Assembly: GCA_023052935.1 (NCBI GenBank) | Contig: CM041297.1 | Span: forward strand, 85,382,021 to 85,446,020 | Source: Piezodorus guildinii | Taxonomy: Eukaryota; Arthropoda; Insecta; Hemiptera; Pentatomidae | Reading direction: 5' to 3' | DNA: 64,000 bases | Shown: one piece after another, positions 27,246 to 35,999 of the stretch | How the letters are laid out: each line of letters begins with the position of its first letter | Position numbering within the stretch: position 1 is the stretch's first letter | The notes under the pieces: generated by a model | Seen by the model: the letters and a program-made list of their open reading frames with translations, nothing else | Told to the model about the DNA's origin: nothing | Databases searched by the model: none | Made by a program: the position numbers and the translations under genes

Positions 27246-29390
27246 CACAAACTTATAAAAATATAAAAACAAGTTTTGATCCTATAGGATAGATAAGAGG
27301 AGAACATATACAATATATGTATTAATATAATTTATATGTAGACCAAAGGAAATTTGTGAAATTGATAAAGAAAACATTGCCTTTAAGGTGCAATAATAAG
27401 CAAATGAGAAATTTTGAAAGGAGCCCACCTCTTCTGAGGGATAAAAGTGGACACACACAACACACAATAGACAGACAGACCAATGGCCCTAAAAATAACA
27501 TTTTGGAAACAGGAGGCTCCGAAATCCAGAGATAGATTGCAAACTGTGCATTTAAATTTTGGCCTTAGTACGATACTTTCCATATTTGGTAGCTATAGAC
27601 AGTTAAAAATAATATTCCAAACAATAGTAAGTAGAAAAAAAAGCAAATAGTGTACCATAATTAACACATGATCTATAAAGGTTTCTGGCTTTGATATAAG
27701 CTTGGACATCGTCAGGGGAATCCTTCTCTTCTAGCAACTCCTTTAAAACAGTGTCCAGTGATTCTCTTAACATTTCAAAAGTGTCAAATGCACCTTTGTC
27801 TCTTGGGATAGGATTTAATTTACTCCAACGTCCACAAGCGTGCTGGTAAAAATCTTGGCAGGGATCTATACAAGTGTCCATATATTGCTTCATTAATTTA
27901 CCTAAAATGAGTATCATATCAAATTTTCATATTAAAAATTGTTCTTTGAATATTAAATAAAAATTACCAATTGGAAATTAAAATAAATTTCACTAATTAA
28001 AATATCAAATCTTTACTATTTCCGCTATAGCTCAACTATTAACTATTTTAAATCAATGCAATGCAAAGTCGAGATATATCAATTCACTTCAATTAAAAGT
28101 ATACCTTGATTAATCCTGATGGTTTTCATATCACCTTCTCCCTTCCAGAATGCATATTGGACTCCAGGGCCCTCTTCTGATATAAAATCACATTTTTTTT
28201 TATCTTCTTTTAAATTACCTTCTTTAATTTCTGCCTGATCCTGTTTCTCTATACCTAGGTCATTTTTAGCTCTGTAAATTCAATTGACATCTGATATTAC
28301 AATTAATAAAGATTTTTATTTTAATAAGATATACTACATAAAAGAAAAATAAGTATTTTAATCATTCTTCCATACCTGTTATCCATTCTCTTTAACACAG
28401 ATTCAATTTTGTCCTTGTAATCTGTATGCCCAATGCGTCTCACTGGTGACTGTTAATAAAAAATAAAGGGTTAAAATATTAAAAAGTATCTAAGCTATCA
28501 AAAATTCTCTCTCTCTCTCTCTCTCTTTCTCACTCTCACTACCTCTCTCTCTCTCTCTCTCCACATAACTTTTTTATTTACCCAAACATCTTCTTTTTTT
28601 CTTATCAATGGCCTAAAATTCTTTGATTGATTGAGAGGTTGATATGTATTAGTTTCCTTCCAAACAATCACTTCATCAGTTCCATTGATCTATAAGAAGA
28701 AATACAGTAACATGAAATTTGAAAAATGGCCTGCATCATTTAAAAAAAAATTAAGATCAACTATGAATCTACCTAGCTAATTACTATCACTTTCTAAAAC
28801 TTAAAACAATCCAAAAAAAAACTTGAACTCTGTTTAGAATAAAATAATCAGTTTTAAATATCAAACTGCTTTGATTAAATGTAGATTTCTACAATGAGAA
28901 ACCACATTAGCATTAAGATAATATGGTACGTTAATAAATGATAAACATTAAAACTTAAAAATACGAACTTTTAAGAGATCAAGGGGCAGTGACTGGGCTG
29001 AAAAATTGAGATCCCTCCTTTTTCTAGAATATTGTTCAATCTGAGGAAAACAGTTGGTCTTAAATTCAATAACTGAATGTCCTGCACCGTATGTGTCTGA
29101 GATGATCCCAATGGCTAAAGGTTTTACAAAATAATAATGAACATGTGAACATAAATCAAAACAACTTTAAATATAAATTACAAATAAAACTACCTCAAAA
29201 TAAAAAGTACAATAAGCTTACATTTACCCTCATGTAATACATCACTGTCATGATTTGAAACAGGAATTATAACGTAGATAGACAGTATAAATATTACCAA
29301 AATGAAGGAAGCAATACCTCGCATAAGTTTAAAAAATCTTTTTTTCTCCCATTTCTCGATGAATCTGTAAAATAAATTTAATAGATTCAT
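8507..29390 (-). CDS. Neprilysin-like M13 zinc endopeptidase (whole gene span, last exon not found)
   Basis: Type II membrane metallopeptidase that cleaves small peptides outside the cell. Fifteen coding exons with GT..AG borders give about 851 aa plus a missing C-terminal piece of about 30 residues. A short cytoplasmic tail precedes one membrane segment at about residues 27-44 ([18 protein letters not shown]). A charged stem follows, then the M13 N-domain ([16 protein letters not shown]), NAYYS substrate-binding motif, zinc site HEITH (about 718-722), the third ligand in GENIAD (about 780-784), and HSPGKYR with the transition-state histidine and conserved arginine. All catalytic residues are present, so an active enzyme is expected. 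Exon phases agree throughout except at the exon 2/3 join (see finding). The start at 29390 is a choice: an upstream in-frame ATG at 29408 and a possible upstream exon at 29430-29511 are alternatives. Confidence 0.9.
8683..10315. other. Intron 14 of the neprilysin-like gene, no gene seen
   Basis: AT-rich intron with a T run at about 8799-8818. A hydrophobic 100-residue ORF on the plus strand at 9267-9569 is explained by T-rich composition. No mobile element was recognised. Confidence 0.5.
10316..10422 (-). CDS. Neprilysin-like exon 14: third zinc ligand
   Basis: Acceptor GTTATAG|ATCAG and donor TTTTAGA|GTAAGT. It encodes DQYSKYV and [14 protein letters not shown]. The glutamate of GENIAD is the third zinc ligand and the aspartate orients the histidine. 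Confidence 0.96.
10481..10531. repeat. (TA)n microsatellite
   Basis: About 25 alternating TA units, roughly 60 bases beyond the acceptor side of exon 14 in intron 13. Confidence 0.95.
11050..12722 (+). mobile_element. RTE-like LINE fragment, 5' truncated, decayed
   Basis: Reverse-transcriptase frame from about 11072: [53 protein letters not shown] and DFTKAFDS, then a TAG and a degenerate catalytic box FTDD. The C-terminal part at 11917-12384 has [17 protein letters not shown] and [13 protein letters not shown], the tail shared by RTE-like elements. The 3' end has AATAAA and short TTATC repeats near 12702-12717. No endonuclease domain remains. It lies inside the Tc1 element. Confidence 0.85.
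12723..13673 (-). pseudogene. Tc1-type transposase, decayed
   Basis: Starts [20 protein letters not shown] at 13673 with a helix-turn-helix ([17 protein letters not shown]). Pieces in shifting frames give [14 protein letters not shown] and [11 protein letters not shown], the three parts of the D,D34E catalytic triad. In-frame stops and frameshifts rule out a functional product. Confidence 0.85.
14100..14309 (-). CDS. Neprilysin-like exon 13: zinc site HEITH
   Basis: Acceptor GTTGTAG|TGTTCC and donor ATAATAG|GTGAAG. It encodes [30 protein letters not shown] and WW...NFHERAQCI. The two histidines are zinc ligands and the glutamate is the catalytic base. Confidence 0.97.
15244..15362. mobile_element. 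119-bp palindromic MITE
   Basis: About 37-base inverted arms begin TAGGGGTACTCACTA and include GCATGCTATTTG, separated by about 45 bases. There is no coding capacity. Size and symmetry fit a miniature inverted-repeat element; TA-rich flanks leave the target duplication uncertain. Confidence 0.8.
15521..15683 (-). CDS. Neprilysin-like exon 12: substrate-binding NAYYS
   Basis: Acceptor TTTTAG|GTAGAC and donor CAGATAA|GTAAGC. It encodes [12 protein letters not shown] and [24 protein letters not shown] corresponds to the NAFY substrate-binding strand of neprilysin. Confidence 0.93.
16081..16145. repeat. Poly-A followed by (TA)n
   Basis: An A run followed by TA repeats in intron 11 of the neprilysin-like gene. 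Confidence 0.9.
16380..16416 (-). repeat. Single hammerhead-like module (relic)
   Basis: On the minus strand it reads CCTGATGAAGCCC, an AT-rich loop, TTTAGACGAAGG, TTGGAAC. The layout matches the arms of the three palindromic insertions further right, but only one arm is seen. Confidence 0.4.
16678..16854 (-). CDS. Neprilysin-like exon 11
   Basis: Acceptor TTTTGTAG|ACTTTG and donor AAAGAT|GTAGGT, 59 codons at phase 0. It reads [19 protein letters not shown] then [14 protein letters not shown], a well conserved stretch. Confidence 0.92.
16949..17171 (-). CDS. Neprilysin-like exon 10
   Basis: Acceptor GTTGCAG|GACAG was chosen because it alone keeps the frame from exon 9, giving [15 protein letters not shown]. 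Donor AATGAT|GTAAGT. It also contains [20 protein letters not shown], the conserved cysteine region. Confidence 0.93.
17172..18950. other. Intron 9 (left part) of the neprilysin-like gene, no gene seen
   Basis: AT-rich with A runs at about 17412, 17499 and 17605 and a TATG-rich patch near 17940. Short ORFs near 18334-18752 have no recognisable domain. Confidence 0.5.
18985..21230 (+). pseudogene. Decayed LINE (endonuclease and reverse transcriptase remnants)
   Basis: Scattered pieces lie in the correct order on the plus strand. Endonuclease start [20 protein letters not shown] is near 19010, and a [12 protein letters not shown] piece (compare SDH) near 19570. A finger-domain piece (ILIIPLFKR) is near 20380. 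RT pieces are [18 protein letters not shown] near 20600 and [10 protein letters not shown] near 20755, where the catalytic YADD has become [13 protein letters not shown] piece (compare YGSETW) is near 21118. Many stops make it long dead. Confidence 0.75.
21340..21551 (-). CDS. Neprilysin-like exon 9: M13 N-domain
   Basis: Acceptor ATTTCAG|ATTACT and donor TTCAAG|GTAGAG. It encodes [24 protein letters not shown] and [12 protein letters not shown]. The two leftover bases join exon 10 as SRTVANYL. Confidence 0.93.
21960..22445. repeat. Three diverged tandem units of about 170 bp
   Basis: Each unit repeats the order 'atataaaaatgaat', 'cctttt/ccttggtcatc', 'gcatcacncgtgaacg', 'cttgaccgattc', then 'caggagaagg...cttatgaa'. 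Starts are near 21985, 22155 and 22345; the third is cut short. The 'atcacgcgtgaacggcttgaccgat' phrase is common in insect dispersed repeats; the class is not known. It ends 38 bases before exon 8's donor side. Confidence 0.7.
22483..22662 (-). CDS. Neprilysin-like exon 8: M13 N-domain
   Basis: Acceptor TTATTGCAG|CTAGACC and donor GCAAAG|GTAATG, phase 0 at both ends, 60 codons. It contains the motif [15 protein letters not shown] and ends [11 protein letters not shown]. Confidence 0.95.
22895..22909. repeat. Target-site duplication (left) of the LINE
   Basis: GGTTGTAACCTTAGT, identical to 25476-25490. Confidence 0.9.
22910..25475 (+). mobile_element. Non-LTR retrotransposon with 15-bp target duplications, internally deleted
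   Basis: Endonuclease frame 23102-23926: [38 protein letters not shown], then a TGA just before [13 protein letters not shown] second frame (23939-24364) is basic; a third (24342-25181) holds the reverse transcriptase start ([48 protein letters not shown]). Near 25128 it jumps to the far C-terminal tail ([30 protein letters not shown]), so the part with the catalytic DD box is gone. A perfect 15-bp duplication bounds it, and the 3' end is GAA-rich. It is in intron 7 of the peptidase gene and is non-autonomous. Confidence 0.93.
25476..25490. repeat. Target-site duplication (right) of the LINE
   Basis: GGTTGTAACCTTAGT, identical to 22895-22909. Confidence 0.9.
25661..25922 (+). mobile_element. 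tRNA-derived SINE, family 1, copy 1
   Basis: A tRNA-like head with box A (GATGGTCTAGTGGATAGAGC) and a decayed box B (GGGATAGAATCC), followed by the same body as the copies at about 26336 and 48292. The 3' end is a T run (ACAAGTTTTTT). Confidence 0.8.
25923..26006. repeat. TA-rich low-complexity tract
   Basis: Imperfect (TA)n and ATATAT sequence directly after the SINE. Confidence 0.85.
26336..26625 (-). mobile_element. tRNA-derived SINE, family 1, copy 2
   Basis: Minus strand. A good box B (GGTTCGAACCC, complement at about 26562-26572) lies downstream of a diverged box A; the body matches the other two copies, including the 'aacacaataaataat' segment and 'gatcacgctcagc'. Confidence 0.85.
26868..27070 (-). 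CDS. Neprilysin-like exon 7: M13 N-domain
   Basis: Acceptor GCTTCAG|AAATTG and donor ATACAT|GTAAGT. It reads [19 protein letters not shown], then WP...[12 protein letters not shown] and [17 protein letters not shown], all typical of the family. Confidence 0.92.
27155..27235. repeat. (AC)n microsatellite, about 40 units
   Basis: An uninterrupted AC run, about 85 bases upstream of exon 7's acceptor (in transcript sense, within intron 6). A plus-strand ORF through it is spurious. Confidence 0.97.
27656..27901 (-). CDS. Neprilysin-like exon 6: M13 N-terminal start
   Basis: Acceptor TTTTAG|GTAAATTAATG and donor AATTATG|GTACAC. It contains the hallmark [16 protein letters not shown], with three of the conserved disulfide cysteines, then [14 protein letters not shown] and RNLYRSC. 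Confidence 0.92.
28105..28271 (-). CDS. Neprilysin-like exon 5: charged stem and entry to the M13 domain
   Basis: Acceptor TTTACAG|AGC and donor CAAG|GTATAC. It is rich in Lys and Glu ([14 protein letters not shown]), then MKTIRINQ leads directly into the cysteine-rich start of the peptidase. The phase fits both neighbours. Confidence 0.8.
28376..28449 (-). CDS. Neprilysin-like exon 4: stem
   Basis: Acceptor TTAACAG|TCACC and donor AACAG|GTATGG. It encodes [17 protein letters not shown] followed by LKRMDN. Its phase matches exons 3 and 5. Confidence 0.75.
28506..28560. repeat. (CT)n microsatellite
   Basis: CT-rich run in the short intron between exons 3 and 4 of the neprilysin-like gene; on the transcribed strand it is GA-rich. 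Confidence 0.95.
28582..28690 (-). CDS. Neprilysin-like exon 3: stem
   Basis: Acceptor CTTATAG|ATCAATGG and donor GTTTGG|GTAAAT. It encodes [16 protein letters not shown]... and RKKEDVW. The frame does not join exon 2 unless one base is dropped from the TTT run at 28680-28682 on the plus strand. Confidence 0.65.
28969..29114 (-). CDS. Neprilysin-like exon 2: extracellular stem
   Basis: Acceptor CTTTAG|CC and probable donor TTAAAA|GTTCGT, an unusual donor. The frame reads [15 protein letters not shown]... with a basic KRRD patch. This is the poorly conserved juxtamembrane stem. Confidence 0.65.
29228..29390 (-). CDS. Neprilysin-like exon 1: cytoplasmic tail and membrane anchor
   Basis: From ATG 29390 to donor CATGAGG|GTAAATG. 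It encodes a basic tail (KKRFFKLMR), one hydrophobic segment and the start of the extracellular stem. It leaves one base of a codon, completed by exon 2. The reading frame is also open across a possible acceptor (TTTTACAG) at 29365, so this may instead be an internal exon with a start further upstream. Confidence 0.7.
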
Positions 29391-29429
29391 TAAGTATATA
29401 AAATACATAATTCATTAAGTTTACTATAC

Positions 29430-29511
29430 CTAGGCTTTTTAAAATTTTTGGCTTCTTTATGAAATTCTTCTGTACCAAATTTAAACCAGATTCAAAATCC
29501 TCTTGGCAAAC
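29430..29511 (-). other. Possible upstream exon of the neprilysin-like gene
   Basis: An 82-base block has a good acceptor (TTATTTCAG) and donor (CTAG|GTATAG) and an open frame (VCQEDFESGLNLVQ...). It does not join exon 1 in frame, so it may be 5' untranslated or affected by an indel. Confidence 0.3.
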
Positions 29512-29519
29512 CTGAAATA

Positions 29520-30930
29520 ATAGTACTGAATATATATTTTTTGGGACTATTATATTGATAAAAAAAATATTATTCAACCACATTATAAAATATTTATTCA
29601 AACAGTGATGATTATTCATCTAGTATAAAATATTAAATAATGGTTTTATATTTACAGGAACAAAATGGATAAAGACTTACTTTCCCCATTCCTTTTCAAT
29701 GATTGTTTTCAAAACTATACAATGAATGACATTTTTCACATTATTCAAACTAGTGACACTAGTAAGGTTCAACCCATGGGCTACTCTGACCCATTAATTT
29801 AAGTCGGAATAAATTTAACCTTGACAATAACCATTGGTTTATTCATAACATCTTTTTTATATCATATTAATTGTCAAATGTTCCTCTAATTAATTTGTTT
29901 ACTTAATCTAAAAATTATATGTTATTCTGTATTACAAAGATTTTTTATATTAAATTGATGCACACAGAATAATTTGTGTTAAAATTAGAATAAATAACAA
30001 GAAATATTGATTATTGATAACTTTTTCCATCATAATTTAAAAAATAATTCGTAGAGATATAAATGTTGCTAAAATTAAGTAGCATTTTATGAAATCCTAA
30101 TTGGTGGTTTAACATAATATATAATTTCTATAATGAGAAATAATCTTAGATAGACTTAAGAATGAATTATGAATCATAAAAGTAATTATTTATGTTTCAT
30201 AAAATATTTATTTATTATTTTATGAAGTATTTTTCTAATAAAGGTATTTAAAAGATTTTTCAATACATAAGATGATACTTAATGCGCTAAAAAAAGAGTA
30301 ACATAATATGCCAATAGTTAAGAATTAATATTTTTTACAAATGTGGGGAATTTTGATAAGTGAATAAAAATAAAGAAAATTACAGGCTGATATAATTTTT
30401 CAATGATACTATAAAATTGGATGCACTTACTCAATATTATATATATATACAAAGATTTAACTGTGCATAATTTAATAAACTAAATATTAAATTAAACTGA
30501 AGCTAAAATATTGTTTTGTTTTTTTCTGTTATATTATAATTATTTTTTCCAACAAAATCAAAAGGATAATAATAAGTCGAAAAGCGGCATGGGAATCTTT
30601 AATTCAATTGGATGAATATATTATATCAGTTAAATTAAGAAACTATCCAAAAAATAAAAATTGCATTATTAAAAGATTAGTGTAATATTGTGTTGGAACA
30701 GATAAAATGTCAGTTAGACAAGTTGTAAAAATTCAGAAAATTAAAAAGAAACAAATTAAATTAAAATCCAAATTATTGGGTTAAATTATTTAAATTTAAA
30801 TAATTAAAAAATGTATATTTTATTAGAATTTCATATTTTTAGTTATTTATTTCTATAGTTTAATTTGTTAAAAATAATATTAAAAGGGGTATCATGAATT
30901 ATTTTAATAATTTTACTATACAGCAAAACA
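29520..30930. other. Intergenic AT-rich stretch, nothing recognised
   Basis: Upstream of the neprilysin-like gene. It should hold the promoter and any 5' untranslated exon, but no motif could be singled out in this composition. Confidence 0.45.
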
Positions 30931-30949
30931 AAATGTTATTGAACCACTG

Positions 30950-31860
30950 TCCAATGAAATGACGAAAATACAAGAGAAACTAACTGTTCCAGTATCCTTT
31001 TTATTAACAGTAACTTCTCCATTTCTCCCAATTCCCAGTGAGGTTTTTACCCTTAGTATTGCGATTGTAAATGTTTGAATTCCAGTTTTCAACGGAAATA
31101 CACATTTTAGGGTCCTCTGAGTCCAAATAACAAAGTCACACAAAAGGTCTGTGTGTGTGGTGTGTGTGGTAAGTATAGCACTAAAATGAAAAGTCGTAAG
31201 AAAATTAAATTTCATATTTATGACAACAATAGGCCTGAGATGTTACAGCAACTTTTTCACCAAAATCCGCTGACTGGAATTGCTACTTATACCATGCATT
31301 TTTCACTTTTTTGTGATTTTCCCCAAAACGGCTTAAACAATTTTGATTAAACTCACTATATCAATGTAAAATTTAATCGGCTTTAATATCATAAAGGTTT
31401 CATTCTGGTGGAAATAGTCTGACAGTGCTTAAATGCTGATGTTTAAAATTTTCTTTCCCTGAAGTACCCTTAATATTGTAAATAAGAAAAACTTGACCAC
31501 ACTATAACTTTAACGAATTTGCTGTCCAACTAGAAGAGAAAAGAGCAAAGCTATTTTTTTAATGCAGTTTTTGAACATAAAAACAGTAATATAGATGTAT
31601 AATATACTGTTGGAAAGCTAAAGGTTTTAGAAAAACTGTTATTTTTTACAGGAAAATGATGAAAATTGGATAAAACTAACTAATTGTCGTGGATAATAAC
31701 ATAATAGATTAAAACACATGTTTATATGGAAACTCCATGTAATTAATTCTCTAATAATTCATTTTCATCTCTAACTGTATTTAAAAAGTCTTAAATTTAT
31801 TTTAACAACGGAGGTAAATGAAAAGTCAATGTTGTGCGCACCATATTTTTTTAAAAATGT
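30950..31860 (+). repeat. Unclassified dispersed repeat, copy B
   Basis: Plus-oriented. It shares CCTCTGAGTCNAAATAAC, AAAGGTCTGTGTGTGTG, GAGATGTTACAGCAA, TTTGATTAAACTCACT, GTTTCATTCTG and GGAAAGCTAAAG with the copy at 63368-64000, and the same in reverse with 37540-38370. No ORF and no terminal repeats were found. Confidence 0.75.
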
Positions 31861-31869
31861 GTTAAATGC

Positions 31870-33640
31870 TCTAAAAAATGATAGCAAGTTAGACACAAGT
31901 CAGGTGAATTTGGAATTACTTTAATTTTCAGATTACATAATCTGTTAGTCTGTCAACTTGAAGGATATTTATTGAGTGATCTAAAAACTGAAGTTCTACA
32001 ATGTCTCAACTTAAATACCACTTTTTCAGCATTTCTGACACCTTTATAAAAAACAAAATAAAAATAAGAATCTTTTTTTGTTTTTTTAGGATTTAATAAT
32101 TTGTAATAATTGTAATAAATAACAACAAAAGTTATTCTGATTATTATTACTGTAGTAGTTTTTTTTTTTTTCATTTGTCTCATATTGTAGAAACTGACAT
32201 TTCATAAATTCTAATCCAATCTAGTCTTAGGCTAGATTTATTTAGCAATCATTTAGAATATTAGATATGATTAATTATATTGGTGGAATTTAAATATTAA
32301 TTCATGTTTTTAAAGTATGCCAACCCATATAATTAAGAATATTCTATTAAAATTCATCAACAAATGGCAGTGTTTAACATAAAACCATACATTGACATAC
32401 AATTGCCAGAAATGTTATCAAAATAAAATATAAAATAATGTTAACTATGTTGGTATAGTTAGTGTCAAAATATTTACTTAGTGAATGTAAAGAAAGAAAT
32501 TTTAATATACAATTAAAGACAAAGAAAGCCTATAAAAACTTGTTTTCTCCAAGTTTATAGATACTTAAAATTAATTGAAAATAACTGATTACTACAGTTT
32601 ACATCAAAGACCAAATTATATTAACAAATTAAAATGTTATGACATTAAATTTCGAAAGGAAAATATTATCTTCATTATTTTAATATTATCTTCAAAGTCA
32701 AACAAACATGAAGAGAAACAATAGTACTTAATATATTAGTCAAAACATCTATATTAAAAAAAAAAAATAGAGAATGAATCTATATCTTAAAGCAATGGTA
32801 TTAATAACAATCTTAGCGATTACATTACATAAATTAGTTTCAATGAAATGATAAAAAAAGGTTTAAATGTTTTGTTTAATTAATTTTATATTTGATATAC
32901 TTTTCAAAGTATTTCAGACAAACGTATTTTATCTGTATTAAGTTTTATCAATAGCATTTAAAAGTTTCTTAAAGGTCATGACATTTTATTTATCCAGACA
33001 GCTTAAATTATTACAAAAATACAAACATGATTTAAATAAATATTGTAATCTTCTGATAATCTCATCATTCACACTGAACAGATTTTCCAGACACCAAAGA
33101 ACTGAAGAAAAATAAGAATTTAACACCTAACTCAGATTCTATACCCATAAAGAGGTAATGTAAGAATGTAAATTTAAGAATTGACTAATAAAGGTATTTT
33201 CACTGAATTTGTGGAAGGTTTATAAATATATATATTCTTCAAATCTGGACGTATAGATAAAAATAAAAAATTTATTGAATAATGACTTGTCTAAAAAAAA
33301 AAAAGTAAACAAAATTAAGGCTTTAGTTTAATACCTTTTGAATAACTAATTCCTCAGGATCAACAAAACAATTTATGTAATCATAAACAAATTGATTATC
33401 AGTACTTTTTTCAAGAATCAGTAAATTATCATACTTTTACACATCCCGAAAAGGCATTGATCTTAATTAAACACTAATAAAAAAAATTAAAAAAATTACC
33501 TTAGACAAACTAGCTTATATATTTGCAATGGAAACATACTGATCAGGATTCTTCTAACCTAATCATTGACCAATTAAACAATTCACAACACATATTTATT
33601 ATTTCTGCCCTTAAGTTACCTTATTAAAAGTACGGTTAAC
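31870..33640. other. Intergenic AT-rich stretch, nothing recognised
   Basis: No coding, RNA or mobile features were identified between the repeat and the nucleoplasmin-like inverted duplication. Confidence 0.45.
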
Positions 33641-33644
33641 AATT

Positions 33645-33834
33645 TTACATATGGTGTCAATATATTAAAACAAATGCTTGGTTTCCATGAAAACAAATCC
33701 ATCTAAAATTTATTGTGTGAAATAAACTTATTTTTAATTTAGGAAAGTTTTATATAAAATTACTATTTTTAAAATTAATAGGTCTAAATTATATTTACAA
33801 AATTTCTATAGTTAATCTGCACCTTCTTGAACAT
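33645..33834 (+). repeat. Upstream flank shared with the inverted nucleoplasmin copy
   Basis: TTTTACATATGGTGTCAATAT and ACAAATGCTTGGTTTCCATG here match TTTACACATGGTGCCAATAT and ACAAATGCTAGTTTCCATG on the minus strand at about 35945-35990. The duplication therefore covers sequence outside the coding region. Confidence 0.75.
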
Positions 33835-34383
33835 ATGAAAATTATGGGTGAAGAACAGAGATCATATTTTTGGATGACAACACTTGACAGCAATAACAGA
33901 AAGAATATTTGGGATCCTGCAAGAATTTTAGGTCCTCAGGGGGATGTTCTTCTGCAAGAGCATCAACTCTTGATTAACCATATCATGGTAGAAGCAGAAA
34001 CAAGAGACAATGATCCAAATGTCGTGGAAATAGAAACAATAGGCTACAAAGAGCGACCAGTGAAGTTCCCGATAGAAATAAATTTAGGGAAATGTACAAT
34101 GAAGCACTTGGACCTTTTTTTTTCCTAATCCCCCAGTTGCATTTCATCTTTTAAAAGGATCTGGGCCAGTTCATTTGCTAGGTAACCATTCTGTAAACAA
34201 CCCAGAAGATGAAATGAGTAAAAATAGAAATGAGTTAGATCAAGAGTGGAGTTCATAGTGATAGATGAGGACGAGGATTCAGAGGAACAAGATGAACCAT
34301 TGGAAAGAAGTAATGGTAGGGATAACATATGCAGTGTTTCACAGTCTAATATTACGAAGATAAGGAAAAAAAATAATGAATGA
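33835..34383 (+). pseudogene. Nucleoplasmin-like copy with two frame breaks
   Basis: Starts MKIMGEEQRSYFWMTTLDS with the nucleoplasmin fold WDPARI...EHQLLINHIMVEAE and VVEIETIGYKERPVKFP. An extra T in the T run near 34112-34120 ends the frame after DLFFS; a missing G near 34240 breaks it again. Across both, the rest follows: GSGPVHLLGNH, an acidic DEDEDSEEQDE tract and SQSNITKIRKK. It has no intron. The protein would be about 180 aa like the minus-strand copy at 35238-35780. Either a pseudogene or a gene with assembly indels; nucleoplasmins are pentameric histone chaperones. Confidence 0.82.
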
Positions 34384-35237
34384 TTGAGATGAAGAGTAAT
34401 TTATGAGAAAATTTGACTTTTTACTTCTAGAAAGCGGACTAAATAAAGTCAAACTAATAAAAATTAGGAATTGCACCATAAATTACTTTTTATTTGTTAA
34501 AGTAAAAAAAAAAAAATAAAAGAAAAACATTCATACACCAATTACATACAACCTTATGAATTTATACCTCACCAAACATGCACCACATGTTTAATAATGA
34601 TTCTTTAAACAAGTTCTAACCAATGAATATAATTTCCACATATTAACAAGATAATTTCTATAAAACTTCAAATTATTTATGCTTTCATTAAATGATAATG
34701 AATATTTGATTGTAAAAAAAAAAAAAAATAAAAAACGGGAAATGCTAAAATAGTTATAATATCTTAATTGTATTTACAATCAGAGGTACAACTAATCAAA
34801 TTAAATTACACTGAACTGTTAATTCATTGAACAATTAATGAACCCCCAATATTAAATAATTAATCACACATCTTTATTATTGCAAGGGATAAAATTAAAC
34901 ATACCATAGTCCACTTCTATACTGCTAATTCATAATGAAATTGATACTTTCCTATATATACCTACATAGACACCCCTATTTCTAAAAATCTTAGATGAAA
35001 AAAATAAGAACATTATTAACTCATAGTTCATTAATGTAAAAATTCACATATATATTTATTTCTATCATTATATAAAACAGTTAGGAATTTATAATGTGTG
35101 AACATTTAAAATTCAAACTTTTACTTAAACAAAACCAGTTATAAGTGGAACATTTTATTTATTTTTCATTGAATTAAACTAACTATATTAACTCACTATT
35201 GAGAAAGAAATAGTTATGTTTTCTCACATTGTCAACT

Positions 35238-35780
35238 CTATTCATTTCTTGCTTTTTTCCTTATTTTAGTAATATTAGACTGTGAAACAGAGCGTTTATG
35301 TTCTCTCCTACTACTCTTTTCTAATATTTCTTCTTGGTCTTCAGAATCTTCATCCTCATCCACCACTACAAATTCTACTTCTTGACCTAACTCATTTGAA
35401 TTTCTACAAATTTCTTCATCAGAACTGTTTACAGTGTGGTTCCCAAGTAAATGCACAGGTCCCGAGCCCTTTACAAGATGAAATGTAATAGGTGGATTAG
35501 GGAAAAAAAGATTTAATTGCATCACTGCACGTTTGCCCACCATTACTGCTACAGGAAATTTAATAGGTTGTTCTTTATAACCTACTGCTTCAATTTCAAC
35601 AACATTCAAATCACTGGCTCGTGTACCTCCTTCAACCATGATGTGCTTAACTGAGAGTTGATGCTCTCGATGGAGACCATCTACATGAACACTTAAGTTT
35701 CTCTCAGGATCCCATACGTTCTGTCTGTTATTGCTGTCTAGCGTAATGGCCCAAAAGTGTGACTTAAGTTCTTCAACCAT
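35238..35780 (-). CDS. Nucleoplasmin-like protein, intact, intronless (180 aa)
   Basis: Histone chaperone of the nucleoplasmin/nucleophosmin family. The N-terminal core (about residues 1-115) has SHFWAITLDSNNRQNVWDPE, HIMVEGGTRASDLNVVEIEA, YKEQPIKFPVAVM and KGSGPVHLLGNHTV, the last being the most conserved family motif. An acidic tract follows (VVVDEDEDSEDQEE, about 138-151), then a basic tail (RREHKRSVSQ, KIRKKARNE) that could act as a nuclear localisation signal. The frame is open from ATG 35780 to TAG 35238 with no intron. An inverted, damaged relative lies 0.9 kb away at 33835-34383. It stands between the 5' end of the peptidase gene and the 3' end of ZW10. It could be a functional retrogene or a naturally intronless gene. 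Confidence 0.9.
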   Translation of the reverse strand: MVEELKSHFWAITLDSNNRQNVWDPERNLSVHVDGLHREHQLSVKHIMVEGGTRASDLNVVEIEAVGYKEQPIKFPVAVMVGKRAVMQLNLFFPNPPITFHLVKGSGPVHLLGNHTVNSSDEEICRNSNELGQEVEFVVVDEDEDSEDQEEILEKSSRREHKRSVSQSNITKIRKKARNE

Positions 35781-35999
35781 AATGTCAGTATATTGAGGAG
35801 GGAAAACATAAAAATTTACTAATTAGATTTGGTAAATAATAATATAACTAAATTTTAAAATATTACTTTACAGAATTCTTCACTAGATTTTTTAAATTAA
35901 ATATATTTCATAGAATCAAATTAAATTATGGTTGTTGTCATGGAAACTAGCATTTGTTTCAAATATTGGCACCATGTGTAAATTTATGACCGTAGACAC

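Noticed and set aside
26932..27258. Plus-strand ORF ending in His-Thr repeats
   Set aside because: It is the antisense of neprilysin-like exon 7 followed by the AC microsatellite.
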